64,000 bases of DNA from Panax quinquefolius (GCA_020205615.1 CM035163.1:51247899-51311898), one strand, 5' to 3'; positions 34,047 through 45,895 are shown, numbered from the stretch's first letter. Numbers and translations: made by a program. Notes: generated by a model from the letters alone, not told the origin.

Positions 34047-35855
34047 GGCCCTTTAGCGACAGTTATTTTTCAAAAAATATTATTTTATTAAATAAATAGA
34101 AAAAAATAGTTTTTAATTATTAAAAATACATAATAAATTTCTAAAAATTATTTTAAAGCATAAAATGGGTTTTAATAATTTTGAATATATTTCATAATAT
34201 TTAATATTTTTGGAATATTAATGGTAATTAATTTATTTAATTATAATATTAAATAAATTATTTAAAAATGATTTTAATACATGAAAAATTATTTAAAAAT
34301 ATGTTATGGTGTTAGAAAATATTTTAAGTTATTTTTGATGACTTTTAATATTTTGTGATGAATTTCATTAATAATTTATTACTAATGGTAATTAATTAAT
34401 TTAATAAATGAATTAAATAAATTATGGAAAAATAGAATTAATGATTTAAAAATCATATAAAAATGAATTAAGTGTTATAAAAATATTTGAAGTTATAAAA
34501 TATAACTTTTGATATTTTGTCATGAAAATATTAATATTTTTAATATTAATAGCAATTATCGATAATGGATTTAATCGCTTAAAAATTATATAAATATGAT
34601 TTTATGGTTTTAAAATACTTTGTGATATTATAAATATATTATAATATTATGTTATGATTTTCATTAATATTTAATATGAAATAAATATTAATGATAAAGT
34701 AATTATATGGTATTTAAATTATAAATACGATATTAATGATTGAAAAATCATGATAAATGGTAATAATTATCTAAAAATTATTACGAATTTTTGAAAAATA
34801 TTTTTTTGACTGAAATAAATTATGTAAGATAAATTATGTAAGATTATTAGGCTCGATAATTATCCGACTAGACCGTCGGAATGTCGAAATTGTGCCGGGT
34901 TCAACTCAGACTGAAATAGTTTGACTTAATACCGAGTCTTAAGTAGTTTATGGATTGATAGAGTTATGTGTTATGTGTTTAGGTTATTCTATGATTATAT
35001 ATAATAGTATTATACTGTGATGATATTATTCTAACTTGGAAATCAATATTATTAATATTAGGTCTTCAGTTAAAGCTAGATAAATCACGTAACAGTAATC
35101 AACCGAACAGTCAAGTTTTCCTTAACTCATCTTCGAGTTGTTTATTCAATTATACTTATGGATAATCATTGTTGATTACCATGTCTATGAATTGTTAGAT
35201 CGTACTCTGTGCATATTGCATGTATTCATCAGGTATAAAATGCTGATCACCTTCATTACCATTCGGTCCAGATATAATTGATATATTCATGTACAATGTT
35301 CGTTCAGCTATGAAAGTTTATTCATGCTAGTTCACAATTATATTGTAGAATTTTAGCTTGCTTATTGTTCAAAATCTTTCTATCATGACATATCCTTAAT
35401 TTATTGAAGTTATACTTGCTAGGCAAACCTGTTGCTCACCCTTGCTATATCATGATAAACACTTGCAGATTAGGCGAATACTTCGGATACAAGGAAAGGT
35501 CAAAGACAAGTACAACTTGGGAAATATGTGTGCAGTTAGATTTGTAACAGTAATGTATGATAATAACTTTGTTTGTTAGATAGAATATTGATTCAGGTAT
35601 TATGTGAAGGTTTTCAACCTTGGAGATAGTGTGTAATATTTATCGTATAAATAATTTATGTTTATATCTTTCGCACTAGTTATAGAAATAGTATATCAGA
35701 TCCGTGGTGATTTGGGACCCGGATCTGGGGATGCTACAGCCGGGTCGGGCCAAATTTGGGTCGGTCTGTTTTCATGGGCTAAAAATGTTAATCCCAAAGC
35801 CCAATTTTTACGAGCTAGCCCAACCCGCGAACCCGAACCAATTTTTCCTGGTCTA

Positions 35856-36653
35856 ATGTTGTTGGTCATTCTCTTTTGGTTGAAAAGTCTCATTATCTCG
35901 CTCTAATAATTGAGCCATATTCACAACATCTGGATACAAACAAAGATTATGAGAAATGAGGTATTGACGAATTTCAGGTTATAAACCTCTCAAAAACATT
36001 TGTGTCAGTCGCTCCTCATTATCCACCACATGGGATGCAAACCGGGATAACTCCGCAAACTTGGCTTCGTATTGTGATAAAGTTATATTTTTTTGTTCTA
36101 GTTTGATGAATTTCACCTCCTTCATGTGACGAATACTTTCTGAAAAGTACTTTTCGTTGAACAATTCTTGGAACTTCTCCCAAGACATCTTAAGTGCGGA
36201 AAGATGAGTACGTTTTACGAATTCCCACCAGTAATATGCCTCTTCACGTAACATGAAGGTGGCAAAGGGAGCCTTTTGATCTTCTGTGCATCCCAAGACA
36301 TCAAATATCTTAGTGATCTGCTTAATCCATACTTCTACCTTAAGTGTCTCTGGCTATCCCAAAAATTTCGGCGGTCCCAACTCCTTGAATTGCTTAGCAG
36401 TGACCAGTCGTAAGTTACCATTATTTCCACCTGCATTTTGAACATGAGTCTCTCTCATTTGGTATTGCATGAATTGTAAAAAGCTCCTAAACATCCCATC
36501 GTTCATCATTTGGTCGATGTTGTTGTTTACAGGAAGATTATTTCCTTCTTGATGCACATTATCCTCGTTATTGATTGGCGGTGACTCAATGGTAGCATGT
36601 GCTCCATTGCTTATCACAAAATTTTCAGATGTCATTCTCAAATACTGCCACAA
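35856..36653 (-). pseudogene. Element C gag N-terminal part
   Basis: Met 36653 (or the internal MTSENFVISNGAHATIESPP) opens 99 codons with NDGMFRSFLQFMQYQMRETH and RLVTAKQFKELGPPKFLG. After a frameshift near 36350 comes the retrotransposon gag core from 36296: APFATFMLREEAYYWWEFVK, SWEKFQELFNEKYFSESIRH and EVKFIKLEQKNITLSQYEAK. The sequence runs to the hAT duplication at 35856 and continues beyond the stack at 24232. The family makes the structural capsid protein. Confidence 0.8.
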
Positions 36654-36817
36654 AACAAGGGTTAATTAAAGAAATTGACATGCCACATATTATCCCTATA
36701 TTCCGACCGACCAATTAAATAACAAATAAGCTTAGCTATGACACACTAGCGAAGAATTTACTCATCTCTCCCCTCCTAGTTCTAATCCCAAATCTCCACC
36801 AGAGATCATATCCCTAA

Positions 36818-36830
36818 GCTCTGAAACCAA
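36818..36830 (-). promoter_or_regulatory. Element C primer-binding site
   Basis: The complement reads TTGGTTTCAGAGC, one base from the tRNA-iMet site, separated by one base from the LTR. Confidence 0.75.
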
Positions 36831-36831
36831 C

Positions 36832-39409
36832 TGTGACGCTCCCAAAATTGGTCCACACAACCCATTCTGAGTAGCCAAATACATGGTACAGAAATCAAAT
36901 ACAACTTCATTAATACAACTGTCGTGCAAAATACGACAACACATACGCTATGAGTTTTAATACAAATATTATCTCGTAGACAATATCCAAACTCAAATAA
37001 AGTTCTTATTACAATTATTGTCACACTATTTTATAAAATAGTGAAAAATACTATAATAATTATCTTTAACCATTACTCCACTCCCCGACTAGTCCCAGTT
37101 ACATTCTCACTTCCTGAGAAGAACAATGAAATCAAAAGGAAAAAGGTGAGCTCAACTAGCCCAGTAAATAATATTATGACTAAGATAATGAAGAAAAATC
37201 ATCCTTAGTCCTCAACAGTGAAAAATCTGATAGAATACAATATGCAACAAATATTAGATCAACAACTGCATTGAAAATAGCAATCCATTAGAAGAGTCAA
37301 GTAGAGCATGATATCTACTATCTTCTATGATTTTAAAATTCCATCATCAATATTTTATCCCTGTAACACCAATAAATAAATATTTCAAATCAACAAATTA
37401 TCCATGTACTACGGACAAATGATATTCGTTTGTATCACTATTGGTCATGATCATGTCAAACATCTGTCCATCTATGCACTACGGGCCAAAGAGGACATTC
37501 ACCGCATCATTTTTCTGTAACATTACAAGTTATGATTATATCAATACATAATTCCTGGTCGTAATCATCCCAATCAACAGTCCATCGATGCACTACGGGC
37601 CAAAGATGACTTTCAGTATAATATAAACATGAGGATGATGACAATGATATAAAGAATCAATCAAGTGAGATCATAACATGGATTCAATTTCAAGAATAAG
37701 ATTCACAAAAGATAACTTGGACAAAGAAAAGAAATTAAATTCTGTTGTGAACAGTACTCATGAATAGTACCGTATGAATAGTACCTATGAATAGTATTCT
37801 GACATGAAAAGATTAAAATTTAATATGAATTTTTAGACCAATATTCCAATGAAATGATATTAGATGAAGCACAAAACTTAAGGAATTTCTAATCATTTCA
37901 GGAATTATAGAAGCAATATTTACCGTAGTAAGTTTAAATTTAGGAATATGAAATGAAATAATATCACTTATATGATATGGAGTCTAAAAAAATGATATCC
38001 CTTACGAGTATGGTAGGAAATAATATCATTTACGAGTATTAAAAGAAAATAACATTCTTTATGAGAAAAATAATATCTTTTACCTTAGTAGGAAAGTAGT
38101 TCTAATTGGAATAACGGAGATTATATTGAGAAAATCTTGCACTGCTATCAACACTCAAAATATCCTTATACTCACAAGAAATATGCTCAATATTATAGAG
38201 ATAGAATTTTTTGATTCTGGTGTGAGTTTCATTGTTTAACTAATCAACCTATTTATAGGAAAATGCTAGCACACCACTTCTGACAAATTTTGCACACGGA
38301 TGATTTAGCAGCACACATATTTCGAAACAAAGATTTTCAAAGCCAACTTGCTCACTCCACCCTTTTTTATCACATGTTATTTGAAATAAAAGAATTCAAA
38401 TTCAATTTGCTCTCTTCCTCCTTATTTTATTCTTATACCATAAATTTATTATATTAGTATTGTCATTTAAATTATAAAATTATATTATTATATTATCACA
38501 TTATACTATTATAATATAATATTATAGTAATATATTTGAATGAATATTTTATCGGAGAAGATAATTAGGGTTTCATAGAAAAATATAACAACTTTCGACA
38601 AATGTCTCATTCTAAAATTCCTCCATTTATATCAAAATTGAAGAAATATTTACTTACCATATTCATCAATTATTTACAATTCTTCAATAATTATTTTTAA
38701 TTAATATTATAGATTCACAATATTGACAACCAGATCGTTCCTAGGAAAGAAGGGGGTTTTTGATAAGAATTTCTCCTTACTGGCGCGTAATTATATAACC
38801 TAACCCCTTTTCTCGACACAAATTTCTAGACATTATTAATAATACTATCTAATAATACCATTTCAATAATATGAGTTGTTGTGTCGTGACAATTATTGAA
38901 TCAATAATATAAAATACTATTCAATTATTACTGTAGCAATTATTGCATCAATAATATGAAAGACTGTGCAATTTTTATTTTATCAATTATTGAGTGACTT
39001 CTTACGTAAGAATCAATAACCAGAGATACTATGCAATGTCGTGTCCTACTGTGCAACCACGCGTATTACTATACTTTTATCACCGGGTATTTCAACAGTT
39101 TAACAGTAAAAGTTTTGCCGTTATTTTTTATAAAAAGGTTATTTCTGTCGCTTTCTATATCCGACAGTTATTCCGTTATGTGGTCCACCAATGATTGCGA
39201 GCCGTCGTACGGATATTCCCGATAAAAAGAATATTCCCAGACAAAACGAATATTCCCTGAGAAAATGGATATTTTATGGCAACTTACTTACTTTACAAAA
39301 TTTGCACATATCACCCATAACTATTACATTATATCAAATCACACCTTATTATTCAAAAAACTATTTAGAGAAAATTAAATCTTTATTCATAATAACTTGG
39401 GGTCTTACA
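36832..39409 (-). mobile_element. Element C, 5' LTR (2.6 kb)
   Basis: Begins TGTGACGCTCCCAAAATTGG, ends ATAACTTGGGGTCTTACA. It carries a complementary TATA box at 38249-38257 and a short GTGAATAGTAC block near 37748-37790. The partner is 17763-19697. Right of it the sequence is Harbinger transposase, so the element inserted there. The right duplication would be CACAA (39410-39414); its left partner is lost. Confidence 0.8.
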
Positions 39410-39529
39410 CACAATACCTTCTAAAATAAGAGAAAGCATAAAATTTTTTCCTTACTTTAAGGTAAGTAATGAAAATTTCATTATTATCAGTGTTTTTGTT
39501 GTTATTTATCACCATTATATTGAATAAAA

Positions 39530-40269
39530 ATGTCTATTAATTCATTTAAGGATTTCATTAAAGCTATTGATGGTACACACATTCTAGCAATGGTAAAAGG
39601 ACATGATGTAAGCAGTTATCGTAATCATCATGGAAAAATATCGCAGAATGTATTAACAGTTTTGAATTTTGATTTCGAATTCATATATGTGCTTAGTGGG
39701 TGGGAGGGTTCATCTCATGATTCAAAAGTGCTAAGAGACGCTTTAACAAGAAGGAACAGACTTAATGTGCCACAAAGGTATGTACTTATCTTGTTTTTCA
39801 TTTTATTTGTTTGATATTAGATCCTACATTCCATAGTAATTTTTTAAATGGTATATAATTAGGAAAATTTTTCTTGGTGGATTGTGGATTTCCGAATTGG
39901 CGCCAATTTTTAGCTCCTTTTCGAGGTGTTCGATATCATTTTCAAGATTTTGTTGGCCAGGGTCGTGACCCCAAAAATGCAATCGAGTTGTTCAATCTTC
40001 CTCATGCTTCCTTAAGGAACTTAATTGAGAGAATATTTGGTATATTTAAATCGAGATTCACAATTTTCAAGTCTGCACCTCCATTTCCTTATAAAACTCA
40101 AGTAGAGCTTGTACTAGCTTGTGTAGGACTCCATAATTTTCTTCGTAAGGAGTGTATTTCAAATGAATTTCCTGTTGAACTAGATAACGAGTCTTCACTA
40201 TCTTCATCGTTACCACTCAATCAAGGAGATAATTTGGAACAAGTTTTTGAAACTCAAGAGCAAAAATGA
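39530..40269 (+). pseudogene. Harbinger transposase, C-terminal DDE part
   Basis: Exon-like part 1 (39530 to about 39777) has FKDFIKAIDGTHILAMV (first catalytic Asp) and LSGWEGSSHDSKVL (second Asp). A donor AG|GTATGT at 39776-39783 and acceptor TTAG at 39858-39861 bound an intron of about 84 bp. Part 2 runs to 40269 with FLVDCGFPNWRQFLAPFRGV, LRNLIERIFGIFKSRF (catalytic Glu) and CVGLHNFLRKEC, matching the DDE_Tnp_4 family. By hand count the canonical splice shifts the frame by one base, so it is probably dead. The N-terminal DNA-binding part is absent. The tail shows DMWRDVDHN, usual near the end. Confidence 0.85.
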
Positions 40270-40973
40270 GAGAATGCTAATGAATGGAGGACTGGTATAG
40301 CTTCTGATATGTGGAGAGACGTCGATCATAATAATAACAATGGCCGGTAACAAGGGTAATAGTTTTGAAATTCTTAAAAATTTTGAATTATTTTGAGTTT
40401 ATTTTGGTGATTATAAAGATGAGTGATTTTTGGTACCCAATTGTGATAAATTTTCTATAACTTGGTGGCAATTTACTCACATGTATGAAGTTTTGCGACT
40501 TTTGATCATATATATTTTCATTGTCATGTTATTTTGTGAAAAATAGAGTTTGGTATTCCTACTAAAAAACGTACGCATATGCGTAAATTATATATAGCTC
40601 AATGAAAAGTGAGCATAATTTTATGTTGCGTCTGTAGTTTTATATGTATCCGAGTATCCAAATGTATCATGAAATGAGTAGAATAATATGAAGGCTTTCA
40701 ATATATATAAAATCTCATACCATAATAATTTAATGAAATAATGAGATTTACTCTAGTTCATGAAAAAAGAGGGAGATGTTGTACACATGGGCCTATTAAC
40801 GATTGTTGCAAGATATATTAGAAGTATACAAAAGTCTATCACAGACTTGATAAAAAATTTATAAAAGTCTGTTACTTATTTAATGGAGTCTTTAAAATTC
40901 ATTAAAATTCACAAATTCTACAAAAGTCTGTCACTTAAAAAAAGTGTTTAAAAATCTTAATTGAATACACCCC
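40270..40973. other. Harbinger 3' non-coding end
   Basis: AT-rich, no open frame of note. Holds four forms of AAAAGTCTGT(C/T)AC between 40825 and 40935 in both orientations, likely subterminal transposase-binding repeats, and the terminal GAATACACCCC. Confidence 0.5.
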
Positions 40974-41280
40974 TCTAAATTCATTTGATATATTAGAGAA
41001 AGAGACAAAATTTTTTAATGGGAGGGACAAAGTTGACTTTAAATTTGTAACGTTAAGCTCATTTTTGAAAAAAAGAGTTCAGGGTGAAAATGGTATTTTG
41101 CAAAAAATATCAGGGACATTTTGGACTTTTGCCTATTTTTTATCATGATAATATTTAATGCGTGTTTGAATTTGAACATTTGGTTAAGACTTGAAAGTTA
41201 AATAAATTGTATTTAAAATAATAATTTTCATTTTAAACAAACAAAATTTTATATTACGTTTAAAATTCTAACAAAAAGTC
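40974..41280. other. Unassigned spacer
   Basis: Non-coding AT-rich sequence between the Harbinger end and a foldback element. I see nothing identifiable in it. Confidence 0.3.
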
Positions 41281-41570
41281 TAGGGGACCGGGTTTTGGGC
41301 GACCCACCAAATTTTTTATTTTTTATGACTCTTAAACAATTTATAATATTTATTGGAACATAAAATTTTACAGAATTCAGTGATTTAGGTGTCATTTGGA
41401 TACATGTAAAAAATAGGGTTGCACAAACTGTACAACCCTATTTTTTACATATATCCAAATGACACCTAAATCACTAGATTATGTAAAAATTCTAGTTCCA
41501 ACAAATATAAAAATTGACCAATAGCTAGACCGGTCTCCCAAAATCAATCCCCCAAAACCGGACACACCAG
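41281..41570. mobile_element. Foldback MITE with a long perfect stem
   Basis: Outer arms GGACCGGGTTTTGGG and GTCCGGTTTTGGGGG (complement of the right side) are imperfect. The inner arms TGATTTAGGTGTCATTTGGA and its complement near 41456-41475 extend for about 41 bp with two or three mismatches around a loop of about 11 nt (CACAAACTGTA). About 290 bp, no coding capacity. Confidence 0.7.
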
Positions 41571-41592
41571 AAAGACTGAAATTCTTGACACT

Positions 41593-42160
41593 TGTTGGGC
41601 CCTGATATTTCATGTACATGGTGGGCCGGACCGTTTGGGCCAAATCATTGAGTTGTATCCATTGGGTCTTAGAAGTATTGGTCCGGATCATTGGGCCGAC
41701 CCATTAGATAACTAAATATCTTCACCTGGACTTTGACCCGTGATGATGACAAAGATAACAGTTGACTGTTATCTCTGCCATGCATTAATGTGGATGGGAT
41801 CTAGTCGGCCGACGGTGGAGAACAGTGATGGGATGGAGCAGGTGAGTTGCTTGTAGTCGGCTGAGGTCACCAGTAGTGGGGGACTGTGTCAGATGGTAGT
41901 TGGTGGCACAAGAAACCGGACATGAGAGTATAAGTGGGCAAGGATATCACACAAGAAAAGGTAACTGATATTTCTCTCTCTAAAAATACTAGATATTATT
42001 TTCCTCCATTGTTAACCTTGTGATCGCCTGTACTGACTCTCACGCCGGAGCTATCCCCCGACGGTCGAAGCCGTCAAGCTTTTGGTGTTGTCGTGTTTAT
42101 TATGCAGGATCGGACGTTTCTTACATGATTGGGACATATGGAAGGATCATGGCGTTAACA
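41593..42160 (+). mobile_element. TAT element, 5' LTR
   Basis: Starts TGTTGGGCCCTGATATTTCA, ends ATGGCGTTAACA. The first part matches 57008-57330. Relative to the 3' copy it has an extra block (about 41849-41905, GTAGTCGGCTGAGGTCACCA and on) next to GTTG/CACAAG, so one copy has an indel of roughly 60 bp. Confidence 0.8.
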
Positions 42161-42180
42161 TTGGTGCTAGAAGGAGGGCT
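42161..42180 (+). promoter_or_regulatory. TAT element primer-binding site (candidate)
   Basis: TTGGTGCTAGAAGGAGGGCT follows the CA end of the LTR directly. It is not the tRNA-Met site used by the other elements here. I cannot name the tRNA with certainty. Confidence 0.5.
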
Positions 42181-42237
42181 TTTTTTAGTGTCTTGAGTTT
42201 TCAATCACAACTGTTCAGTTGTTCTACGTCGGAAGTT

Positions 42238-44211
42238 ATGGTGAGGAGTAGAACGGTTACACCGGAAGGACAGCCGATGGATGTTAGTTCGTCCATACAG
42301 CGAGTCTCTGTCAAGGATCGGTTAGGTCCTTCAAAAAGTGCTCATGATAGCAATGCTTCCAAACATAACTCAGAAGGTTCTCGTTTGAGAGCCCATGGTG
42401 AAGCTAGAAGAAAACTGGTTTTTGCTACTGACAAAGGCCGTGACCATGATAGGAAATGGGTAGAAGGCACACCACCTAGAACCCGACACCGAAGTGGTCA
42501 GGATGATAAGGCTTCCAAGATGACGAAGATGGCAGACGAGGCAGATAAAGCTTTGGAGGTTCTTCTGAAGCAGAGGGAGGACATAGCTGAGTAGATGCTT
42601 CGTATGGCCGAACTGAAGGATGAGGCGTCAAGTTATGTTAAACCCGAAAGGCATAGCAAATCTAGAGATGAGCAACCAAGAGAAGGGAAGGAGCATGTAC
42701 ACTCTGTTCCTGTGTCTCGAGGCCGACCTAGGGATCGAAGGAGGTCAAGAAGCCGTACTCCTGAGGTATTGAAGAAGGCACCTCACCCTATTGGTTCACG
42801 AGGTCACGGTGGCAATAGACGAAGAAGTAGGTCCAGGGAGTACGCACCAGAGAATACAAAGAAAGTATTCCGTCTTGATTATTCTCAACATGACGACAGG
42901 GCCCCACGCTGAAGTAGATCCAAAAGTCATACTCCCGAGAATCCACTTAAGGCACACCATTTTGTGGATACTCGTCAACGGAGAAGTTCATCGAGAGTAG
43001 TGGGTTCAGATGGAAGAGGTCGGTCCACTCACCAGAAGAGGATCTCTCCGGAGAAAGAAGTCTCGTCACAGCTGGAAGGAGTGGACTTTCTGGTTAGAGA
43101 GTTAAAAGAGCTTCGAAAGCAGTTGGCCGAAGTTCAACAAGTGAAGGATACCTCGGGAAAGAAGGCATCTCCTTTTTCCTCGAATATTCTTAAGGAGAAA
43201 GCTGATCCTACCAAGAAGTTGCCTCACATGGAGAGTTAGGATGGATCTGGAGATCCCTATGACCATAGTCAAGCGTTTGACAGGCTGATGGATTATTATA
43301 ACTTTACCGATGCTGCTAAGTGTCATACGTTCGTGACGACGCTTAGGAAGGATGCAAGGCAGTGGATGGGTACTTTGCCTTCAGATTCAGTCTCGTCGTG
43401 GTCTGAGTTATGCAACAAATTTCATGCTTGTTTTGGGAGCAACAGAAGGAGAGAAAAGCCTACGGGTTATTGGCTCACGTTCGATAGTATTCAAATGAGT
43501 CCCTTGGGCAATATGTGAAGCGCTTTAAGGAAGCAGTCGGCCAGGTGACCGATCTCAATGATCTTCAGGCTGTTGGATTTTTTTAGAATGGTTTAGATTT
43601 GGTGAAGTCAGAGAAACTGGTGAAGAAGCTGATATTTCACCATCCAAAGAGTCTGGCCGAAGCTTATGATAAAGCTGAGGGTTATATTGTGGTAGAAGAA
43701 GCTATGAATAGCTTAAAGCGTCCTTCTTCAGACAAATTGAAGGAGACAGACAGAGAGAAAGCTGAAGGTGATCAGAGGAAGGGGGAGGGAATAATGATCG
43801 GCCAGGAGGCAGCTCAAAGAAGTACAACAACAACTGGCATCAAGGAGGGAATCGTCCACCTGCTCCCACCCAGAAGGTGAATAAGGTATACACCAAACTG
43901 AATACGGATAGGGCTGTTATTTTGGATCATATTAGGAACCAACATTACTTTGAACCACCTCGTGACAAAATTAAGCCTGGGGCGGGCAATACTCACAAAT
44001 ATTGTGGTTATCATCAGGCATTGGGTCACAACACAAATGAATGTTGTAGTCTAAAGGAATTCGTGGAAAGGAAGGTTCAGAGTGGTGTGTTGGTCCAGTA
44101 TGTGGCCGGAAGGGATCATCAGCAGGAACAGCCGACCGATGATCGGACTGTTCAAGTGGTTCAACCGGTTCAACCTGTGCAACCTTCTCCTAATCAGCCA
44201 CCAAGGCACGT
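42238..44211 (+). pseudogene. TAT element gag, SR-rich
   Basis: Start chosen at 42238 (MVRSRTVTPEGQPMD); an upstream Met at 42082 lies in the LTR. One frame runs to 43518 with stops at 42592, 42910 and 43237, then a shift. An arginine/serine-rich block (RPRDRRRSRSRTP, GGNRRRSRSREYA, RRSRSKSHTPE) precedes the gag core (DHSQAFDRLMDYYNFTDAAK, WMGTLPSDSVSSWSELCNKF, then VKRFKEAVGQVTDLNDLQAV). The C-terminal zinc-binding region is KYCGYHQALGHNTNECCSLK (about 43998-44057), and a VQPVQPVQP tail ends at the insertion of element T. The family protein forms the particle; RS dipeptides resemble splicing-factor RNA-binding tails. Confidence 0.8.
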
Positions 44212-45894
44212 TGTGAGACCCCAAATTTTATGAATAAAGATTTAAATTTCTCAAAATATTTTTTTGAATATTATGGTGTGGATTTGATATAATGTTATAG
44301 TTATGGGTAATATTTATAAATTTTGCAAAGTAAGCAAGTTATTATATAATATTCGATTGGTCAAGGAATATTCGTTTTAACAGAAAATATTTGTACGACG
44401 GCACAATCATTGGTGAACCCCACAACGGATGTATTGTGGTAGTAAGAAAACGACAGAATTATCTTTTTATAACGGTGAAAGTGTTACCATTAAAACTGTT
44501 GAACTACCCGGTAGTAAAAGTACAGTAATACGCGTGGTTGCATAGTAGCATACGGTATTGATTATTGATGCTTATTTAAGAAGTCACTCAGTTATACTCA
44601 ATTATTGCTACAGTAATTGCTGCATTATATCTCTCATATTATTGATTCAATTATTGTCACAGTATCATTTGCATAATATGTTATCTTATTAAATCAATAA
44701 TTGAGACGGCAAAGTTATTCATATTATTATTTGAAATATTGACAATGTCTAGAAGTTCTGTCAAGGAGAGGTTTGGTCACCTAATTGCACGCCAATAAAG
44801 AGAAATCCTTATCGGAAAGCCCCCTCTTTCCTGGGAATGACCTGGTTGTTAAATGTTGTGAATTATAATATTAATGATGAATAAGTTCGTGTTGATTAAA
44901 GATGAAATTGATAGTTCCATTGTGTTGAAATTATTAGTGTTAGTGGAAATCGACATTTATTTCGATAATAATTGATGTCTGGAGGTTATATTGACCAATC
45001 GAGTAATTAACCGAATAAATTGCTATTGATTCACATGATTATAACTATTTGTTCACATGTGTGTACTATTGATTCACATTCATTTACTATTAAGGGAGTT
45101 GGTGCAAGATTGATAATACTTGCATGACTAAGTTAAAAATGGAGGTATAGATGGAGGTACTATACTGTAATTCATATTTTCTGGTATAATCATGATCGTA
45201 ATGTGACGAATGATGTGGTAAAAGTCCTCATTGGCCTGTAGTTCATTGATGGACAATTGTTGGTATGATTATGACCAGGGATTATTCGGTATAATCATGA
45301 CCATTGATGATTACATGAATATCCTTGGCCATGGTGCAGGGATGATGTGGTTTATTTATTAAGTTGAGTCTCCGCGATAAAGTTGATGAAAAACTTTTTA
45401 AATCATAGAAGATAGTAGATTTTATGCTCTACTTGACTCTTCTAATAGATTGCTTATTCCGCTGTAGTTGTTGATCTAAAATTTGTTGTCTATTGTATTC
45501 TATCAGTTGTTATACTATTGAAGGCTAAGGATAATTTATTCTGCATTATCTTAGTCATAATATTTCTTACTGGGCTAGTTGAGCTCACCCTTTCTTTCAC
45601 TATTCTCTTCAGGAAATGAGAATATAGCTGGAACGAGTCGGGGAATGGAGTGATGGTCCAGGATAAGTGGCTTTAGTAGTCCTCACTATTCTATGTAATA
45701 GTGTGATAATAATTATAATGAGGAATTCATTGAGTGTGGATATTGTCTAAAAGACAATATTTGTTTTAAAAACTCAGCTAAGTTTTGTCGTATTTTTACA
45801 CGACAGTTATATTAAAGAAGTTTGTATTTGATTTATGTACCATGCATTTGGCAACTCAGAATGGGTGACGTATACCTATTTTGGGGGCGTCACA
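44212..45894 (+). mobile_element. Element T, 5' LTR (internally deleted)
   Basis: TGTGAGACCCCAAATTTTATG ... TTTTGGGGGCGTCACA, 1683 bp. It lacks about 1.2 kb present in the 3' LTR (the region with the TATA box, the 57-75 bp array and the TACTATTCAC array); the break is near 45180. It keeps about 130 bp (45096-45170) that the 3' LTR lacks. Without TATA box and start site this LTR would not drive transcription in its present form. Confidence 0.85.
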
Positions 45895-45895
45895 G

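Larger units (their letters stand above)
24957..35738 (+). mobile_element. Solo LTR P (3.8 kb) with perfect TSD
   Basis: Begins TGTAACAACCCGAGAATTT, ends CTGGGGATGCTACA, and is flanked by GCCGG on both sides (24952-24956, 35739-35743). Its own sequence is 24957-26740 plus 33689-35738, 3.83 kb, without coding domains. LTR Q splits it. Ends fit Ty3/gypsy LTRs (TGTAACRACCC...TACA). The middle has loose repeats of a TTCTGGGTTWYCCAGAAA hairpin word (26407, 26631) and a TAGCGACA hairpin (34021). An AT-rich block of about 0.8 kb follows. Confidence 0.75.
24233..35855. mobile_element. hAT-like foldback element, split by LTR P
   Basis: The left end TAGACCTGG and the complement of the right end TAGACCAGG are 8/9 identical. 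Flanks GTGTTGTT (24225-24232) and ATGTTGTT (35856-35863) form an 8-bp duplication with one change, the hAT size. The element's own sequence is 24233-24956 plus 35744-35855, about 0.83 kb. Its arms are inverted repeats rich in GGCCCGATTTTTTGGGCT-like words. No transposase is encoded. It interrupts gag of element C. Confidence 0.7.
17763..39409 (-). mobile_element. Element C, Tekay-like Ty3/gypsy, heavily interrupted
   Basis: Minus-strand order: 5' LTR 39409-36832, primer-binding site, gag 36653-35856 continued at 24232, PR, RT, RNH end, an integrase remnant with chromodomain (20269-19752), polypurine tract and 3' LTR (19697-17763, truncated by element B). Two insertions split it: a partial LTR at 20270-22555 and the hAT/LTR stack at 24233-35855. 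Between RT and RNH, and within integrase, coding is deleted, so it was non-autonomous before the insertions. Confidence 0.75.
39410..40973 (+). mobile_element. PIF/Harbinger element remnant (right part)
   Basis: Transposase coding at 39530-40269 and a non-coding 3' end. The last bases read TTAATTGAATACACCCC (40957-40973); the complement GGGGTGTATTCAATTAAG is a typical plant Harbinger terminal inverted repeat. AAAAGTCTGTCACTT-like words recur in the 170 bp before it. The left end is missing because element C and its inserts follow, then the gap. Confidence 0.75.

Noticed and set aside
42082..42237. Upstream Met extension of TAT gag
   Set aside because: Begins inside the LTR and crosses the primer-binding site; the start at 42238 is more plausible.
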